Shown piece by piece: positions 8,870-18,033 of a DNA stretch of 54,625 bases. The stretch covers positions 1-54,625 of the forward strand of contig JBDLJC010000021.1 in assembly GCA_039714535.1 (NCBI GenBank), written 5' to 3'. This DNA is from JAGXFP01 sp039714535 (GTDB lineage Bacteria; Desulfobacterota; Desulfobulbia; Desulfobulbales; JAGXFP01). The stretch's first letter is position 1; the number at the start of each line of letters is the position of its first letter. Both the position numbers and the translations under genes were made by a program. The notes beneath the pieces are model-generated. The model did not search any database and was not told where the DNA came from. It worked only from the letters and a program-made list of their open reading frames with translations.

Positions 8870-9106
8870 CTATTCAACCTCTACTTCTATATAGTCAGCC
8901 TCATTATTTCTCAAGGTCAGGGTCCCGCCCATCACCCGCAGGGCAACAGGATCATTAAGCGGCGCTCTGCCCTGAATTTTAATGATGGTTCCGGGAACCA
9001 TACCCATCTCCCTGATCCTGCGACCAAGTTCCCCTGCAACTTTTACACCGGCGATGGTTCCCGACTGCCCCTTCGCCATCTCTCTGAGCATTATACGACC
9101 CACCAT
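8870..9106 (-). CDS. feoA: Ferrous iron transport protein FeoA
   Basis: About 78 aa, a compact SH3-like protein with the FeoA pattern: GQSG..I, GELGRRIREMGMVPGT, and RVMGGTLTLRNNEAD. FeoA is a small cytoplasmic partner required for full FeoB activity. A GTG six bases upstream (9112) is also open. ATG at 9106 is preferred because GAGG sits 5 bases before it. The upstream region carries a perfect palindrome (9140-9157) that may regulate feoAB. Confidence 0.93.
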   Translation of the reverse strand: MVGRIMLREMAKGQSGTIAGVKVAGELGRRIREMGMVPGTIIKIQGRAPLNDPVALRVMGGTLTLRNNEADYIEVEVE

Positions 9107-9112
9107 CCACAC

Positions 9113-9469
9113 CTCATATTACGAGCATTTGCTGATCCAATCTTTCGACCGAAAGATCAGGCAGTGACAATTTTTCTCTTCAAGAACTTCCACTAATAAG
9201 TATAGAGTTTCCGGGAGTCAACAAATTACTTGTTGAGTCGCTCAATTAAGCCTGTTGCCCAGGATTATAAATAAACTCACCGTTCAATTCCGCCGCCACA
9301 CACTGTCCGGCTGTAACATCCCGTTTTTACCCTTTCAAATGCCAGATAAAGGTCTTATTATTGACCGATAACTAGCTGGTGGGATCATATACATATTTCT
9401 CAATAATTCCACCTTGGATGAATAACAATTAATTTAGTTAAATTACTCCACCGAGAGCAAAGGGGTATC
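9113..9469. other. Divergent intergenic region between feoA and the dynamin-like gene
   Basis: No gene is seen. It contains two inverted repeats: 9140-9157 on the feoA side, and 9215-9239 (GAGTCAACAA and TTGTTGAGTC around a short centre, one mismatch). Both lie where operators of the divergent genes would be expected. Confidence 0.5.
9140..9157. promoter_or_regulatory. Perfect 8+8 palindrome upstream of feoA
   Basis: ATCTTTCG-AC-CGAAAGAT is a perfect inverted repeat. A further CTGAT/ATCAG pairing lies outside it, offset by a three-base bulge. It ends about 30 bp before the feoA start, a plausible operator site. The sequence is not a textbook Fur box, so an iron regulator is only inferred from position. 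Confidence 0.45.
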
Positions 9470-10819
9470 ATGAACGAATCCCAAAGATTACAGGACGAGA
9501 TCCAGAAAAAATCCATGGCCAAACTGGCCCCACTGCTCAACAGTTATAAATTGAATTGCGATTCTCTGGAAGCAGCCCTCAAATGGAAATCCATCGTTTT
9601 ACTTTTGGGCAACTATTCCTCGGGGAAATCAACCCTGATTAATGAACTTTTCGGAAGCAATATTCAACGCACCGGACAATCGCCAACGGATGATTCGTTC
9701 ACTATAATTACCTCACAGGATCATGGTGCAGCGCCAAAGGATACTAGCGGCTCAAACCTGGTTAATGACGAGCGGTTGCCTTTTACCGCATTTAAACAAT
9801 ACGGTGAACAGTTCATATCCCATCTTACCCTGAAACAGATAGATGCTCCGCAGCTGACAAATATGGCAATAATCGACACCCCCGGCATGCTGGACTCGAT
9901 CACCGAAAAAGATCGTGGTTATAACTATAATAGCGTTATCGGTGACCTGGCCAGGCTGGCCGACCTGGTTGTGCTGATGTTCGACCCCCACAAGGCCGGC
10001 ACCATCCGGGAGGTATATGACACCATCAGAAATACCCTGCCGGCTAACTCCGGCGAAGACAGGATCATCTTTGTCATGAGCCGCATTGACGAATGCGACA
10101 ATCCCGGCGACCTGATCCGTTCCTATGGGACCCTCTGCTGGAACCTTTCCCAGATGACCGGCCGCAAGGACATTCCCCGAATATTCATGACCTACGCCCC
10201 AGATCTTTCCCGCGTCCCGGAAACCATGGCATCCTGGAATAACGAACGGACCGAACTAAAAGAAAAAATTCTCGCGGCACCATCTCTGCGGGTAAATCAT
10301 ATCTTGCAACATATCGATAAACAGGCCCATGAGCTCCGAATGGTCAGCGAAGTATTGACCTCCTTCAGCAATAGAGGCCGGTTGCTTCTGAGAAAGACCA
10401 GCCGGACTGCGGCGAGCACTGCCCTGTTTCTTTTTTTATTTCTGGATATTATAGTCCGCGAATTCACCGGCCTGCCTGATACGACTCTTATCTCCTCTAT
10501 GTTGTCAGGAACGGTTGGCTGGGCCACCCTGCTGATCCCGACCATCGGCGCCGGCGGCGCCATCGGCCTGATGTCTCTCTTTTTTTCCAGATTCCAATTT
10601 CCCCGCCTGAAAAAACAATCTGTAACAAAGCCGGAAAAACTCATTGACCTTGACTCAGACTATCGCCAACAGATTTGGACCCAGGTCAACGGCCAGGTCA
10701 GCTTGTTGCTGCAAGAAGCAGGCCTCAAAGATGTGATAGTCGGCCACCAGATTAATCTAAAAAAAATCGATAAGTTCATCTCCGGGGATCTGCAAAATTA
10801 TTACAAAAGGATTTCGTGA
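9470..10819 (+). CDS. Dynamin-like GTPase with C-terminal membrane hairpin
   Basis: 449 aa. P-loop GNYSSGKST lies at residues 47-55, a threonine-containing switch (SPTDDSFT) at ~71-78, and G3 DTPG at 136-139. The G4 position reads SRIDE rather than the usual NKxD. Two hydrophobic segments at ~308-330 and ~340-375 form a membrane-insertion hairpin, followed by a short helical tail. The architecture resembles bacterial dynamin/EHD-type proteins that bend, fuse or protect membranes. Its cellular role here is unknown. It is divergent from feoAB and 590 bp ahead of dnaA, so it is probably a single-gene unit. Confidence 0.8.
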   Translation: MNESQRLQDEIQKKSMAKLAPLLNSYKLNCDSLEAALKWKSIVLLLGNYSSGKSTLINELFGSNIQRTGQSPTDDSFTIITSQDHGAAPKDTSGSNLVNDERLPFTAFKQYGEQFISHLTLKQIDAPQLTNMAIIDTPGMLDSITEKDRGYNYNSVIGDLARLADLVVLMFDPHKAGTIREVYDTIRNTLPANSGEDRIIFVMSRIDECDNPGDLIRSYGTLCWNLSQMTGRKDIPRIFMTYAPDLSRVPETMASWNNERTELKEKILAAPSLRVNHILQHIDKQAHELRMVSEVLTSFSNRGRLLLRKTSRTAASTALFLFLFLDIIVREFTGLPDTTLISSMLSGTVGWATLLIPTIGAGGAIGLMSLFFSRFQFPRLKKQSVTKPEKLIDLDSDYRQQIWTQVNGQVSLLLQEAGLKDVIVGHQINLKKIDKFISGDLQNYYKRIS

Positions 10820-11408
10820 GCAAAGATCATCCGGATTCGGCCCGAAGTTCATGCCATAAAAAGCGCCAGTCAACCAATTCCCCTTAGCCAACAAGCCAAT
10901 ACCACAATGTGGCACCAGCGCCTTTGCGCTTTACCTGAACACTGCTCTTTAGAAGTTTAGGCCGTTTGAATTTTTATCACTTCGGTGCAAATGATTTTTT
11001 TATTTTACAGCCCTAAAAATAATTTCCTTTGCAAGTTCAACAGCTTGGATAAAAAAGGGAGTATAAGCGAGCAATTAGGAGATTTTAAGAGCAAAACAGG
11101 CGTTTAAGCATTGTCTTTCGTTTCTAGAAGTTGGCATTTCTTTGCATAACCCCACATAATCATATACTTTTTTAAATGACTCACCGAAACCACGTAACAA
11201 CAGGATGTTAAACAGGGCATTTTTCGTATCTCCCCGTACCGTGCGATATTTCCAGCTGTTGATAACTTTTCAGCCCTTTACAAAAATCACCCCACACTAC
11301 TTTTGACTGATTCACCCCTTTTCAATAAAAAACAGAACACCGGTTGCGGAAAAGGCCTGCCGCCATTTTCCCCAATCCAAATTATAAAAGTGGATCAGAT
11401 TTTTTATT
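10820..11408. other. 589-bp AT-rich region upstream of dnaA
   Basis: No gene is seen. It holds a CCACAATGTGG palindrome (near 10902), a possible promoter TTGACT-17-TAAAAA just upstream of dnaA (about 11303-11331), and only single-mismatch DnaA-box-like sites (TTTGCATAA near 11148, TGTTGATAA near 11262). An origin is possible next to dnaA but is not demonstrated, because no cluster of exact TTATNCACA boxes is seen. Confidence 0.35.
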
Positions 11409-12746
11409 ATGCCCTGGGAAATGATTAAAGAAAATTTAGCGGCTGTTCTGCCGGAGAACACCTTGTCTCTGTGGATACACCCACTTGAGTTCAGGAAAGC
11501 CTCAGACCAGCTATTTGAACTGGTTGCCCCGGATCGTTTTTTCTGCTCCTGGGTGAAAGAAAATTTCTTTACCGATATTAGAAAATGCCTTGATGATCTG
11601 CAGATGCAAACCACCGAGATCAAACTGGTCGTTGCCAGCGAGCGGCCCCGCCCCATATTGCCGCCGGGAAAAAACGATGGCCAACTACGACTCCCCAGAA
11701 TTCCCCAGGTCAAAAACACCATTCGCGCCCTGCACCCGCGCTTTACCTTCGATGAGTTTATGGTTGGAGAATCCAATGCCATGGCCAAGGTAGCCTGTGA
11801 AGCCATCGCCAACGATGACTCCGCCCTGGGCCGCTGCGTATACATTGAATCTAGCCCAGGTCTTGGCAAGAGCCATCTGACCCATGCTGTTGCCCACAAG
11901 ATCATGGCCGAAGCCCCCACCACCAAGCTCCATTACCTGACCGCCCAGCAGCTTACCGCCGAAATGGTCAGATCCATCCGCAGCAATAAAATGGAGCAGT
12001 TTAAGGAAAAATTCCACAACTGCGACGTCCTGCTCATGGAGGATATTCACACTTTAGCGGGCAGGATTAAGACCCAGGAGGAACTGACTACAGCACTGGA
12101 TATCCTGTTGGGACAGGAAAAACGAATCATTTTCACCAGCAAGATGCCGCCCCGGGAAATGCCCAATATCGAACCGGACTTACTTTCGCGCCTATCAGGA
12201 GGATTGATCACCTCGATCAATCCTCCTGATCTTCAAACCAGAAGGCATATAATCAAGAAAAAGTCAGACAACTATTCCCTGGAGCTCGACGAAGAGCTGG
12301 TCGGTTTCATGGCGGAAAACATCAGAGGCGATATAAGGCAGGTTGAAAGTGCGGTGGTCGGCCTGAAGGCCAAGATGGGTCTTTTAGGACGCCGTCCCGA
12401 TCTCGATATAGTCAAGGAAGTAATCGGCAGCATTGTCGGTGGTTCCGATGCCACGATCTCGGCTGAGATCATCCGGGACTTCATTGCCAAACAGTTCAAA
12501 ACATCAACCGAAGAACTTAAATCGAAAAGCCGGAAAAGGGAAGTTGCCTTCCCCAGACAGGTAGCCATGTATCTGGCCAGAAAATTTACAGAGCAGGCCT
12601 TGGCCGATATCGGCCGCGCCTTCAACCGGGACCACTCCACCGTTGTCCATTCGGTGAGGGTCATAACCAATTCAATTAACCATAACACCAGTATTAAGGG
12701 CCAAGTCGAGCTACTGACCACCAAGATCCGCAAGCAGTTGCTATAG
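11409..12746 (+). CDS. dnaA: Chromosomal replication initiator DnaA
   Basis: 445 aa with the full four-domain layout: an N-terminal interaction domain (~1-75), a linker, an AAA+ ATPase, and a C-terminal helix-turn-helix. Walker A reads SSPGLGKSH near residue 150 and Walker B LLMEDIH near 205. Sensor/arginine-finger segments follow, and domain IV carries the signature RDHSTVVHS near 413. DnaA-ATP melts the origin and loads the helicase. The usual second Asp of Walker B is Glu-Asp here, which is common. No ribosome site is obvious before 11409; an in-frame ATG at 11421 is an alternative. dnaN, recF and gyrB are not adjacent. Confidence 0.96.
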   Translation: MPWEMIKENLAAVLPENTLSLWIHPLEFRKASDQLFELVAPDRFFCSWVKENFFTDIRKCLDDLQMQTTEIKLVVASERPRPILPPGKNDGQLRLPRIPQVKNTIRALHPRFTFDEFMVGESNAMAKVACEAIANDDSALGRCVYIESSPGLGKSHLTHAVAHKIMAEAPTTKLHYLTAQQLTAEMVRSIRSNKMEQFKEKFHNCDVLLMEDIHTLAGRIKTQEELTTALDILLGQEKRIIFTSKMPPREMPNIEPDLLSRLSGGLITSINPPDLQTRRHIIKKKSDNYSLELDEELVGFMAENIRGDIRQVESAVVGLKAKMGLLGRRPDLDIVKEVIGSIVGGSDATISAEIIRDFIAKQFKTSTEELKSKSRKREVAFPRQVAMYLARKFTEQALADIGRAFNRDHSTVVHSVRVITNSINHNTSIKGQVELLTTKIRKQLL

Positions 12747-13056
12747 CCCAGCTTTCCGGGTTGGTTGCCCGTCCTTAAATTGCGAGATTACTCTCTGCCT
12801 TAGAGGCCAACCAATCTTTGTGAAAGCAGAGTCGCGGAGCCCAAAGTCTGATAAGCAGGCCCGGAGTCTTCGCTTATCTGCGAGGCTCCGGGGAGAAAGT
12901 GCGGGCAACGGTTATTCCCTTGGCTGGCCCCGGCCGACAAATTGCAACAGGCCCCCATAAACTACAGTTTTCAAGCAACATCCCGCAGCTAAAAAAGTTA
13001 CGCTCGTAACTGTTCGTCCAAACAACCCCGCAAAATTCCTGCCAGCCTGAATAAAC
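12747..13056. other. 310-bp gene-free region with nested and competing stems
   Basis: GTTGCCCG (about 12765) pairs with CGGGCAAC (about 12902). TTGGTTG (about 12761) can instead pair with CAACCAA (about 12808). Inside, GATAAGC/GCTTATC overlaps CCCGGAG/CTCCGGG, giving alternative folds. It may be a structured RNA or a dnaA 3' element. No known RNA family is recognised and no T-run follows. Confidence 0.3.
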
Positions 13057-14433
13057 TTAAAAATACACCGGCTTGACCGGGGCCTGGCCACTATCCGTTT
13101 GGCGACTCTCTGACACGGCTTCGACCGTGCGGGCCGCCGATTTAATCACATCATTCATGCCAATTCCATCCCAGCCAAAACCACAGAGATAGAGGCCGGA
13201 CATTTTCTCTTCAAGACCCCGCCGCCATTTAAGCAGCGCCGGGTGATCCATCTCCAGCTGGGGGATAGATCCGACTGATTTAAGCACCTTGGCAAAAACC
13301 GGCGGCTCGGGCAGAACCATCAACTCACTGATATCGGCGTAAACTTTGGCGATCAGCTCTTCGTCCGACAGTTCAAGCCGTTCAGGATGACGCCGTCCTC
13401 CGACCAGGGCTTCAAGCAAGACATGGTCGGCCGGGCACCGACCTGGAAACATATGGGAGGAAAACATGGCGCCAAGGGCAAAACGGTCCTCCCGTTCCGG
13501 GGCCAGATAACCAAAACCGCGCGGCACCTCCGCCCCGGCGCCAAAAGCCATAACCACGTTAGCTATTCTGGCACCCGGCACCTCGCGAACAGGTGGCTTA
13601 GCAAATTCCTTAAGGAGCTGCAGGGCCGAATTCACCGGCAGAGCCATAATCAGCACCTTGGCCCGCAAGACCTCCTGATCGGTGCTTACCAGCCAATCAT
13701 CGCCATCCCGCCCTAATTTGTTTACCGAAGTCGACAATAGCAGATTGTCCCGGTCAGCGGCCAGCACCTCAATCAATCGTTCCATGCCCGCTGGAAAATT
13801 GATCATGGCCGGCAAACCAGCCTGGCCCGGAGGAGCCATTTTCTTTTTATTCTTTAAACCACGCAGGACCGAACCCGCCTCTTTTTCGAGCTGACGAACG
13901 CCGGGCATCACCGCATCAATACTCAACCGATGTAAATCCCCGGCAAAGGTGCCGGTAACGGCGACATCGATCATGGGCAAAACCCCCCGGCCAAACCGAT
14001 AGGCCGCCCAGTCGCCGATGGTCTGGTCCTCCTGGCGTGGTTTTTTCCAAAGATCGGCCAACAACCTAAGTTTGCCTGAAAAAGAGAGAAGTGGCGTCGA
14101 CAACAGCATCTTCGGACTCTGGGGCAAAGGCTCCAATTTACCTTTAAAACAGATGAATCGGCGAAAATCTCCTAACGGTGCGGTCTGCACCTCCTGCTCA
14201 AGGCCGATATCCCTCAGGAGCTGGCGGCTTTCCGGGGTGTTATTCAGAAAACCGTGAGGTCCCCATTCTCCCTGGAAACCATCCTGCTTGAAGGTTTTAA
14301 TCGCACCACCGGGGCAGTCCTCTTTTTCAATAATGCCTACTTTAAGTTCAGGTCGCTGCTTGCCCAGAAAATGGGCGATACTCAGGCCGGACAGCCCGGC
14401 GCCAACAACAATCACATCAAAGTTATCTTTCAT
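13057..14433 (-). CDS. hemY: Protoporphyrinogen oxidase, HemY-type
   Basis: 458 aa. The N-terminal FAD dinucleotide motif reads VVGAGLSGLSIAHFL (residues ~9-23), followed by the acidic end of beta-2 (EKEDCPGG). A C-terminal flavin-binding stretch near 425-445 reads LCGFGWDGIGMNDVI. The enzyme oxidises protoporphyrinogen IX to protoporphyrin IX, the last step before iron insertion into haem. The HemY family normally uses oxygen, yet homologues occur in strict anaerobes, where the acceptor is uncertain. RBS GAGG lies 5 bases before the ATG. It is divergent from the flavodoxin-like gene. Confidence 0.88.
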   Translation of the reverse strand: MKDNFDVIVVGAGLSGLSIAHFLGKQRPELKVGIIEKEDCPGGAIKTFKQDGFQGEWGPHGFLNNTPESRQLLRDIGLEQEVQTAPLGDFRRFICFKGKLEPLPQSPKMLLSTPLLSFSGKLRLLADLWKKPRQEDQTIGDWAAYRFGRGVLPMIDVAVTGTFAGDLHRLSIDAVMPGVRQLEKEAGSVLRGLKNKKKMAPPGQAGLPAMINFPAGMERLIEVLAADRDNLLLSTSVNKLGRDGDDWLVSTDQEVLRAKVLIMALPVNSALQLLKEFAKPPVREVPGARIANVVMAFGAGAEVPRGFGYLAPEREDRFALGAMFSSHMFPGRCPADHVLLEALVGGRRHPERLELSDEELIAKVYADISELMVLPEPPVFAKVLKSVGSIPQLEMDHPALLKWRRGLEEKMSGLYLCGFGWDGIGMNDVIKSAARTVEAVSESRQTDSGQAPVKPVYF

Positions 14434-14725
14434 CTATGCCTCACCCTTGACGGACATTATCAATATTCAGGAGCCGTAACGAAACAGCCATTACATCTCT
14501 GACCATATCGTTTTGGCTCCCGATGCCAATCATACCATTTCAATGTTGCGGTTATTAATGAACGAAGGCTTGGCAAAACGTAAATATTCAATGCCTTCAC
14601 CAAACAAGAATGTTATTCTCATGCTAATATCTGCTCTAGAGCGATCTCGAAATTATCTTTACAAAAATTGTGGACAATCGGCCAATAATATATATATTTG
14701 CATCTCTAAAATACCAAGGAAAATC

Positions 14726-15442
14726 ATGGCCGAGAAAGAAACCCTTACGACTTCGGAAAACCCGGACCATACGCCCAAGGTTCTGCTCCTTTATTATTCT
14801 TTCAGCGGGCAGACCACCGGTCTGCTCAACAATCTTGGCAACGGTCTCAGGCGGAAAGGTGTCGAGCTCAGCTTTGTCAAACTTCGCCCCATCACCCCCT
14901 TACGCTTCCCCATCGGTTCCATTTTCGCCACCTTAAAGATGATGTTGACCACCACATTCCGTTGCCGCATCGCTATCAATGACCCAGAAACAAGCATCTG
15001 GGAAGACTATGCTCTGATTATTCTGGCCGGCCCGACCTGGTCATATAACCCAAGCGGCCCGATTCTTGATCTGATAGATCGTTTCGGCCCGCGCCTCTTC
15101 AATAACAAAACCGTTCTGCCGATAATTTCATGCCGGGGTTACTGGCGGATGCACTGGTACGGGCTCAAGAGTCTCTTAAGCAAATGCGGCGCCAAGATAC
15201 CAAATCGGATCGTTTTTTCCCACCCGACCCCCGAGCCCTGGCGAACGCTGGGGGTCTTCCTGAAAATTGCGGGCAAAGCCCCGGAAAGATCAAAGCTGAT
15301 CGGCCGCTATTACAAGCGCTACGGGCACTCCAAACAACAACTAGTTGAAGCGGAAAAACTGGGTGGCGCCATCGGCAGATGTCTTAAACACAACAGATCA
15401 CTGGCAGAGCTGGATCTCCGCTCTACCATCGCCCTGCCTTAA
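14726..15442 (+). CDS. Flavodoxin-like / NAD(P)H-oxidoreductase-type protein
   Basis: About 238 aa. The N-terminal strand and phosphate loop read LLLYYSFSGQTTGLLN, the FMN-binding signature of flavodoxin-fold proteins. A second loop reads AGPTWSYNPSGP. The frame is open further upstream to 14513, but ATG 14726 is preceded by AAGGAAAATC and starts just before the fold. It probably shuttles electrons with FMN; its partner is unknown. It lies divergent from hemY and could, speculatively, serve as an acceptor in haem synthesis. Its stop overlaps the convergent cobO stop by a few bases. Confidence 0.75.
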   Translation: MAEKETLTTSENPDHTPKVLLLYYSFSGQTTGLLNNLGNGLRRKGVELSFVKLRPITPLRFPIGSIFATLKMMLTTTFRCRIAINDPETSIWEDYALIILAGPTWSYNPSGPILDLIDRFGPRLFNNKTVLPIISCRGYWRMHWYGLKSLLSKCGAKIPNRIVFSHPTPEPWRTLGVFLKIAGKAPERSKLIGRYYKRYGHSKQQLVEAEKLGGAIGRCLKHNRSLAELDLRSTIALP

Positions 15443-15963
15443 AACTCTATACCCTTACCGGCCTTAACTCCCGTCCCATAACAATGTTTGATCTCTCGCA
15501 TCTCCGTAACTATATCGGCCAGCGCGACCAGGCCCGGCCCGGCCTCACGACCGGTGATGACAATATTTACCCCAGCCGGCCGCCCCTCCAGCGCTGCAAC
15601 CACCTCGCTTTCCGAAACGATCCCATAATTGAGCGGATAAGTGAGCTCATCGAGAACCACTAATTTATAAGCACCCGAAAGAATCTTGGCGCAGGCCAAC
15701 TCCCAGCCCTGCCGCGCGGCCTTTTTCACCTCGGCCATGTCTGCGGCATCCCAGGTGAAACCGGTCCCACAGACATGCAGTTCAATTAAATCACTCCAAG
15801 TTTCAACCGCCTTGGCCTCACCAGTCTGCCATTTACCCTTGATAAACTGGATAATGCAAACCGGATAACCGTGGCCGGCCGCGCGCAGAGCTTGCCCGAA
15901 AGCAGCAGTGCTCTTACCCTTACCGCTCCCGGTATTTACGATAACTATTCCCTTACTGTCCAT
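15439..15963 (-). CDS. cobO: Corrinoid adenosyltransferase (CobO/BtuR type)
   Basis: 174 aa. The P-loop reads NTGSGKGKSTAAFGQALRA near residues 9-27. Downstream are family blocks IQFIKGKW, VLDELTYPLNYG and ITGREAGP. The enzyme transfers the adenosyl group of ATP to cob(I)alamin or cob(I)yrinate diamide, giving coenzyme B12 forms. The frame is open upstream to 16119, but ATG 15963 matches the family start, only 10 bp after the M48 gene stop. This suggests a shared transcript with the peptidase. No cobalamin riboswitch is visible. Confidence 0.9.
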   Translation of the reverse strand: MDSKGIVIVNTGSGKGKSTAAFGQALRAAGHGYPVCIIQFIKGKWQTGEAKAVETWSDLIELHVCGTGFTWDAADMAEVKKAARQGWELACAKILSGAYKLVVLDELTYPLNYGIVSESEVVAALEGRPAGVNIVITGREAGPGLVALADIVTEMREIKHCYGTGVKAGKGIEF

Positions 15964-15973
15964 AGCCGCTCGC

Positions 15974-17779
15974 TCATGACTTGCTTGCTTGACTAAATTT
16001 CTGCAACTGCTGACGATAATATCCCCGGTTGCCGGAACTACCTGCCAGAGCCCTTTGGGCCGTCTCAATAGCCATCTCCGCCATACCATTCTGCCAGTAA
16101 GCCTCGGCCAGGGTATCAAGAATATGACTCCGCGCCTGGATCTCTACCGCCCTTTGCGCCAACTCCAAAGCCCGCACCGGATCAAACAGCGTCCTCTTTT
16201 CAACGGTCAACAGCAGCCAGGCCAGATTGTTCAGGGTCTCAGGATTATCCGGATAAAGCTGCAAGCTCAGTTCAAAGGCATTGATCGCCTCCGCGTATTG
16301 TTTGCGGCCAACAAGCAGATCACCATGGAATTGATGCCAGAGGGGGTTGCCGGGGTCATTCTCAATTTTCTCAAGGATCACATCCTCGGCAAACTTTTGG
16401 CCTGAGTAGGAGGCAATTAGCCGGTCGCCAACCTGCAAGGTCATAACCAACGCCAAGATAAGCGCGACAAAATAACCAGCCAGACAGGAGTACACCTTAT
16501 AATTGTGCATCTGCGCCTGGTTAGCATCGTGCTGGCAACTCAATAAATAATCGATGCGCTGGCCGATGCTGAAATGATGCCAACAAGGCATATCGCGGTC
16601 ATTACCGCTCAGCAGAGCAATCTTCTTGAAAACGCTGATCAACGGGGCAGCGGTGCCCATGACCCTTGCAGAATAAAGATCGGCCTGCCTTTCAAAATTA
16701 CGCATGAAAAAACCGAATATATAGCGAAAATAGACCAAGGTCATAACGATCAGGGGACCGCCGGTAAAAATCATTAACACCAACCTCGGTTCACCTTCAT
16801 AACCAAAGAGAAACTCGTAGAACAGTCTCGTGGCGAGTAATAGAGAAATCAACGGCTGCACACATAACTGCAGCAAGATTCCAAAGCCGAGAAAAAGCAA
16901 CAGATACAGGAGCAGATGATATCTTCTGACGTGACCGATTTCGTGGGCCACAACGGCCTCCAACTCCTCCTTGGTGAGTTTCGCCAACAGAGCAGGAGTG
17001 ACCATTAAATAACGATATCTGGCGACCACTCCCACAACTCCGGCGGTCAACATCTTGCCCTCAACAATGGGCCACAGGCAGATCTCCCCAAACCTCACCC
17101 CCTGTCGGCGACAGGATTGTTCAATCCGGTTCCGCAACTCACCGGCAGGCATAGGGGTGCAACCAAGCAGACGGACCAGCAGCGCTGGAAACCAAATCAC
17201 GGCGCCAACAATCATCAGCAGCAAGAACAGCGGCTCCCCCCAGGGAGAGAGCATAATACCCTGGATTTTGGCATTGGGCGTCAGCAGGAGCAGGTCGTGG
17301 AGAAAACTGACAAGCAGCCAGGGCAGGAGCAGGGCTATGTATATTCTGAGCTTATCCCTAATATGGACAAAGCCATTCTTCCTGACCCCGACTGCTTCTT
17401 CATAGCTGCCCTTGAGTTGCAACCAGAGCAAGACCAGATATAGCAGAAAAACCCCGATACCGGCCATATCCACCAGAGTCGGCAGTTGCGCACTGAACGG
17501 CAGCAGACCAAGATAATATTGGAGATCAAGCAGATATACGTCCAGCCCGAAAAGAATCAGGGCCAAAACGACAAGATTTCTTTCGACCGAGAAATATTCA
17601 GCCACCAGCCTGATCCTCTGCCGATACTGGTAGAGACGTATAGTTTGCCGAAAGAGCCAGGCCTTGAGAATAAAAAGCGAAATCACTTGGTATCCGGGGA
17701 GGAAAGAATCCTCAGGAGGGCTGCTGGTTGCGAGAATCACCATCACGACCAGTAAGTATATTAGATTACTATAAATCAC
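15974..17779 (-). CDS. M48-family membrane metallopeptidase with TPR tail
   Basis: 601 aa. At least six hydrophobic helices surround an M48 zinc-protease core with HEIGH at about residues 276-280. A further Glu-containing helix reads ERQADLYSARV. The C-terminal ~120 residues (480-600) form TPR-like repeats (NPLWHQFHGDLLVGRKQYAEA, NPETLNNLAWLLL). HtpX/M48 proteases cut membrane or misfolded envelope proteins; the TPRs probably bind partners. The start ATG lacks a clear ribosome site. It precedes cobO on the same strand. Confidence 0.85.
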   Translation of the reverse strand: MIYSNLIYLLVVMVILATSSPPEDSFLPGYQVISLFILKAWLFRQTIRLYQYRQRIRLVAEYFSVERNLVVLALILFGLDVYLLDLQYYLGLLPFSAQLPTLVDMAGIGVFLLYLVLLWLQLKGSYEEAVGVRKNGFVHIRDKLRIYIALLLPWLLVSFLHDLLLLTPNAKIQGIMLSPWGEPLFLLLMIVGAVIWFPALLVRLLGCTPMPAGELRNRIEQSCRRQGVRFGEICLWPIVEGKMLTAGVVGVVARYRYLMVTPALLAKLTKEELEAVVAHEIGHVRRYHLLLYLLLFLGFGILLQLCVQPLISLLLATRLFYEFLFGYEGEPRLVLMIFTGGPLIVMTLVYFRYIFGFFMRNFERQADLYSARVMGTAAPLISVFKKIALLSGNDRDMPCWHHFSIGQRIDYLLSCQHDANQAQMHNYKVYSCLAGYFVALILALVMTLQVGDRLIASYSGQKFAEDVILEKIENDPGNPLWHQFHGDLLVGRKQYAEAINAFELSLQLYPDNPETLNNLAWLLLTVEKRTLFDPVRALELAQRAVEIQARSHILDTLAEAYWQNGMAEMAIETAQRALAGSSGNRGYYRQQLQKFSQASKS

Positions 17780-18033
17780 TTTAGGGATATAACCAATAAA
17801 CTATCTAACAAAGGTTTATACCACAAGGGTACTCTTTTCAGTGCCCCCTTGAGGGGTATAAGTCTTGTTTGAGCCGACAAGCGGCTCAACTCGGCTTTAA
17901 ATCATAACATCAACTCCGCATAACTTAGCACACATGCATTATCTTGTAAAAAAAACGGGGCTAAATCAAACAAACTCGTAATATAATGTTCTGCAGACTA
18001 GGCAGCTTAATTTTTCAGGAGCGGAGAAATCAG
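17780..18033. promoter_or_regulatory. Divergent promoter region between the M48 gene and pgi
   Basis: No gene is seen. A clear hairpin is present at 17870-17890 (TTGAGCCG and CGGCTCAA around a five-base loop), and a smaller CCCCTTGAGGGG lies near 17845. They may be operators or transcript leaders. Confidence 0.35.
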
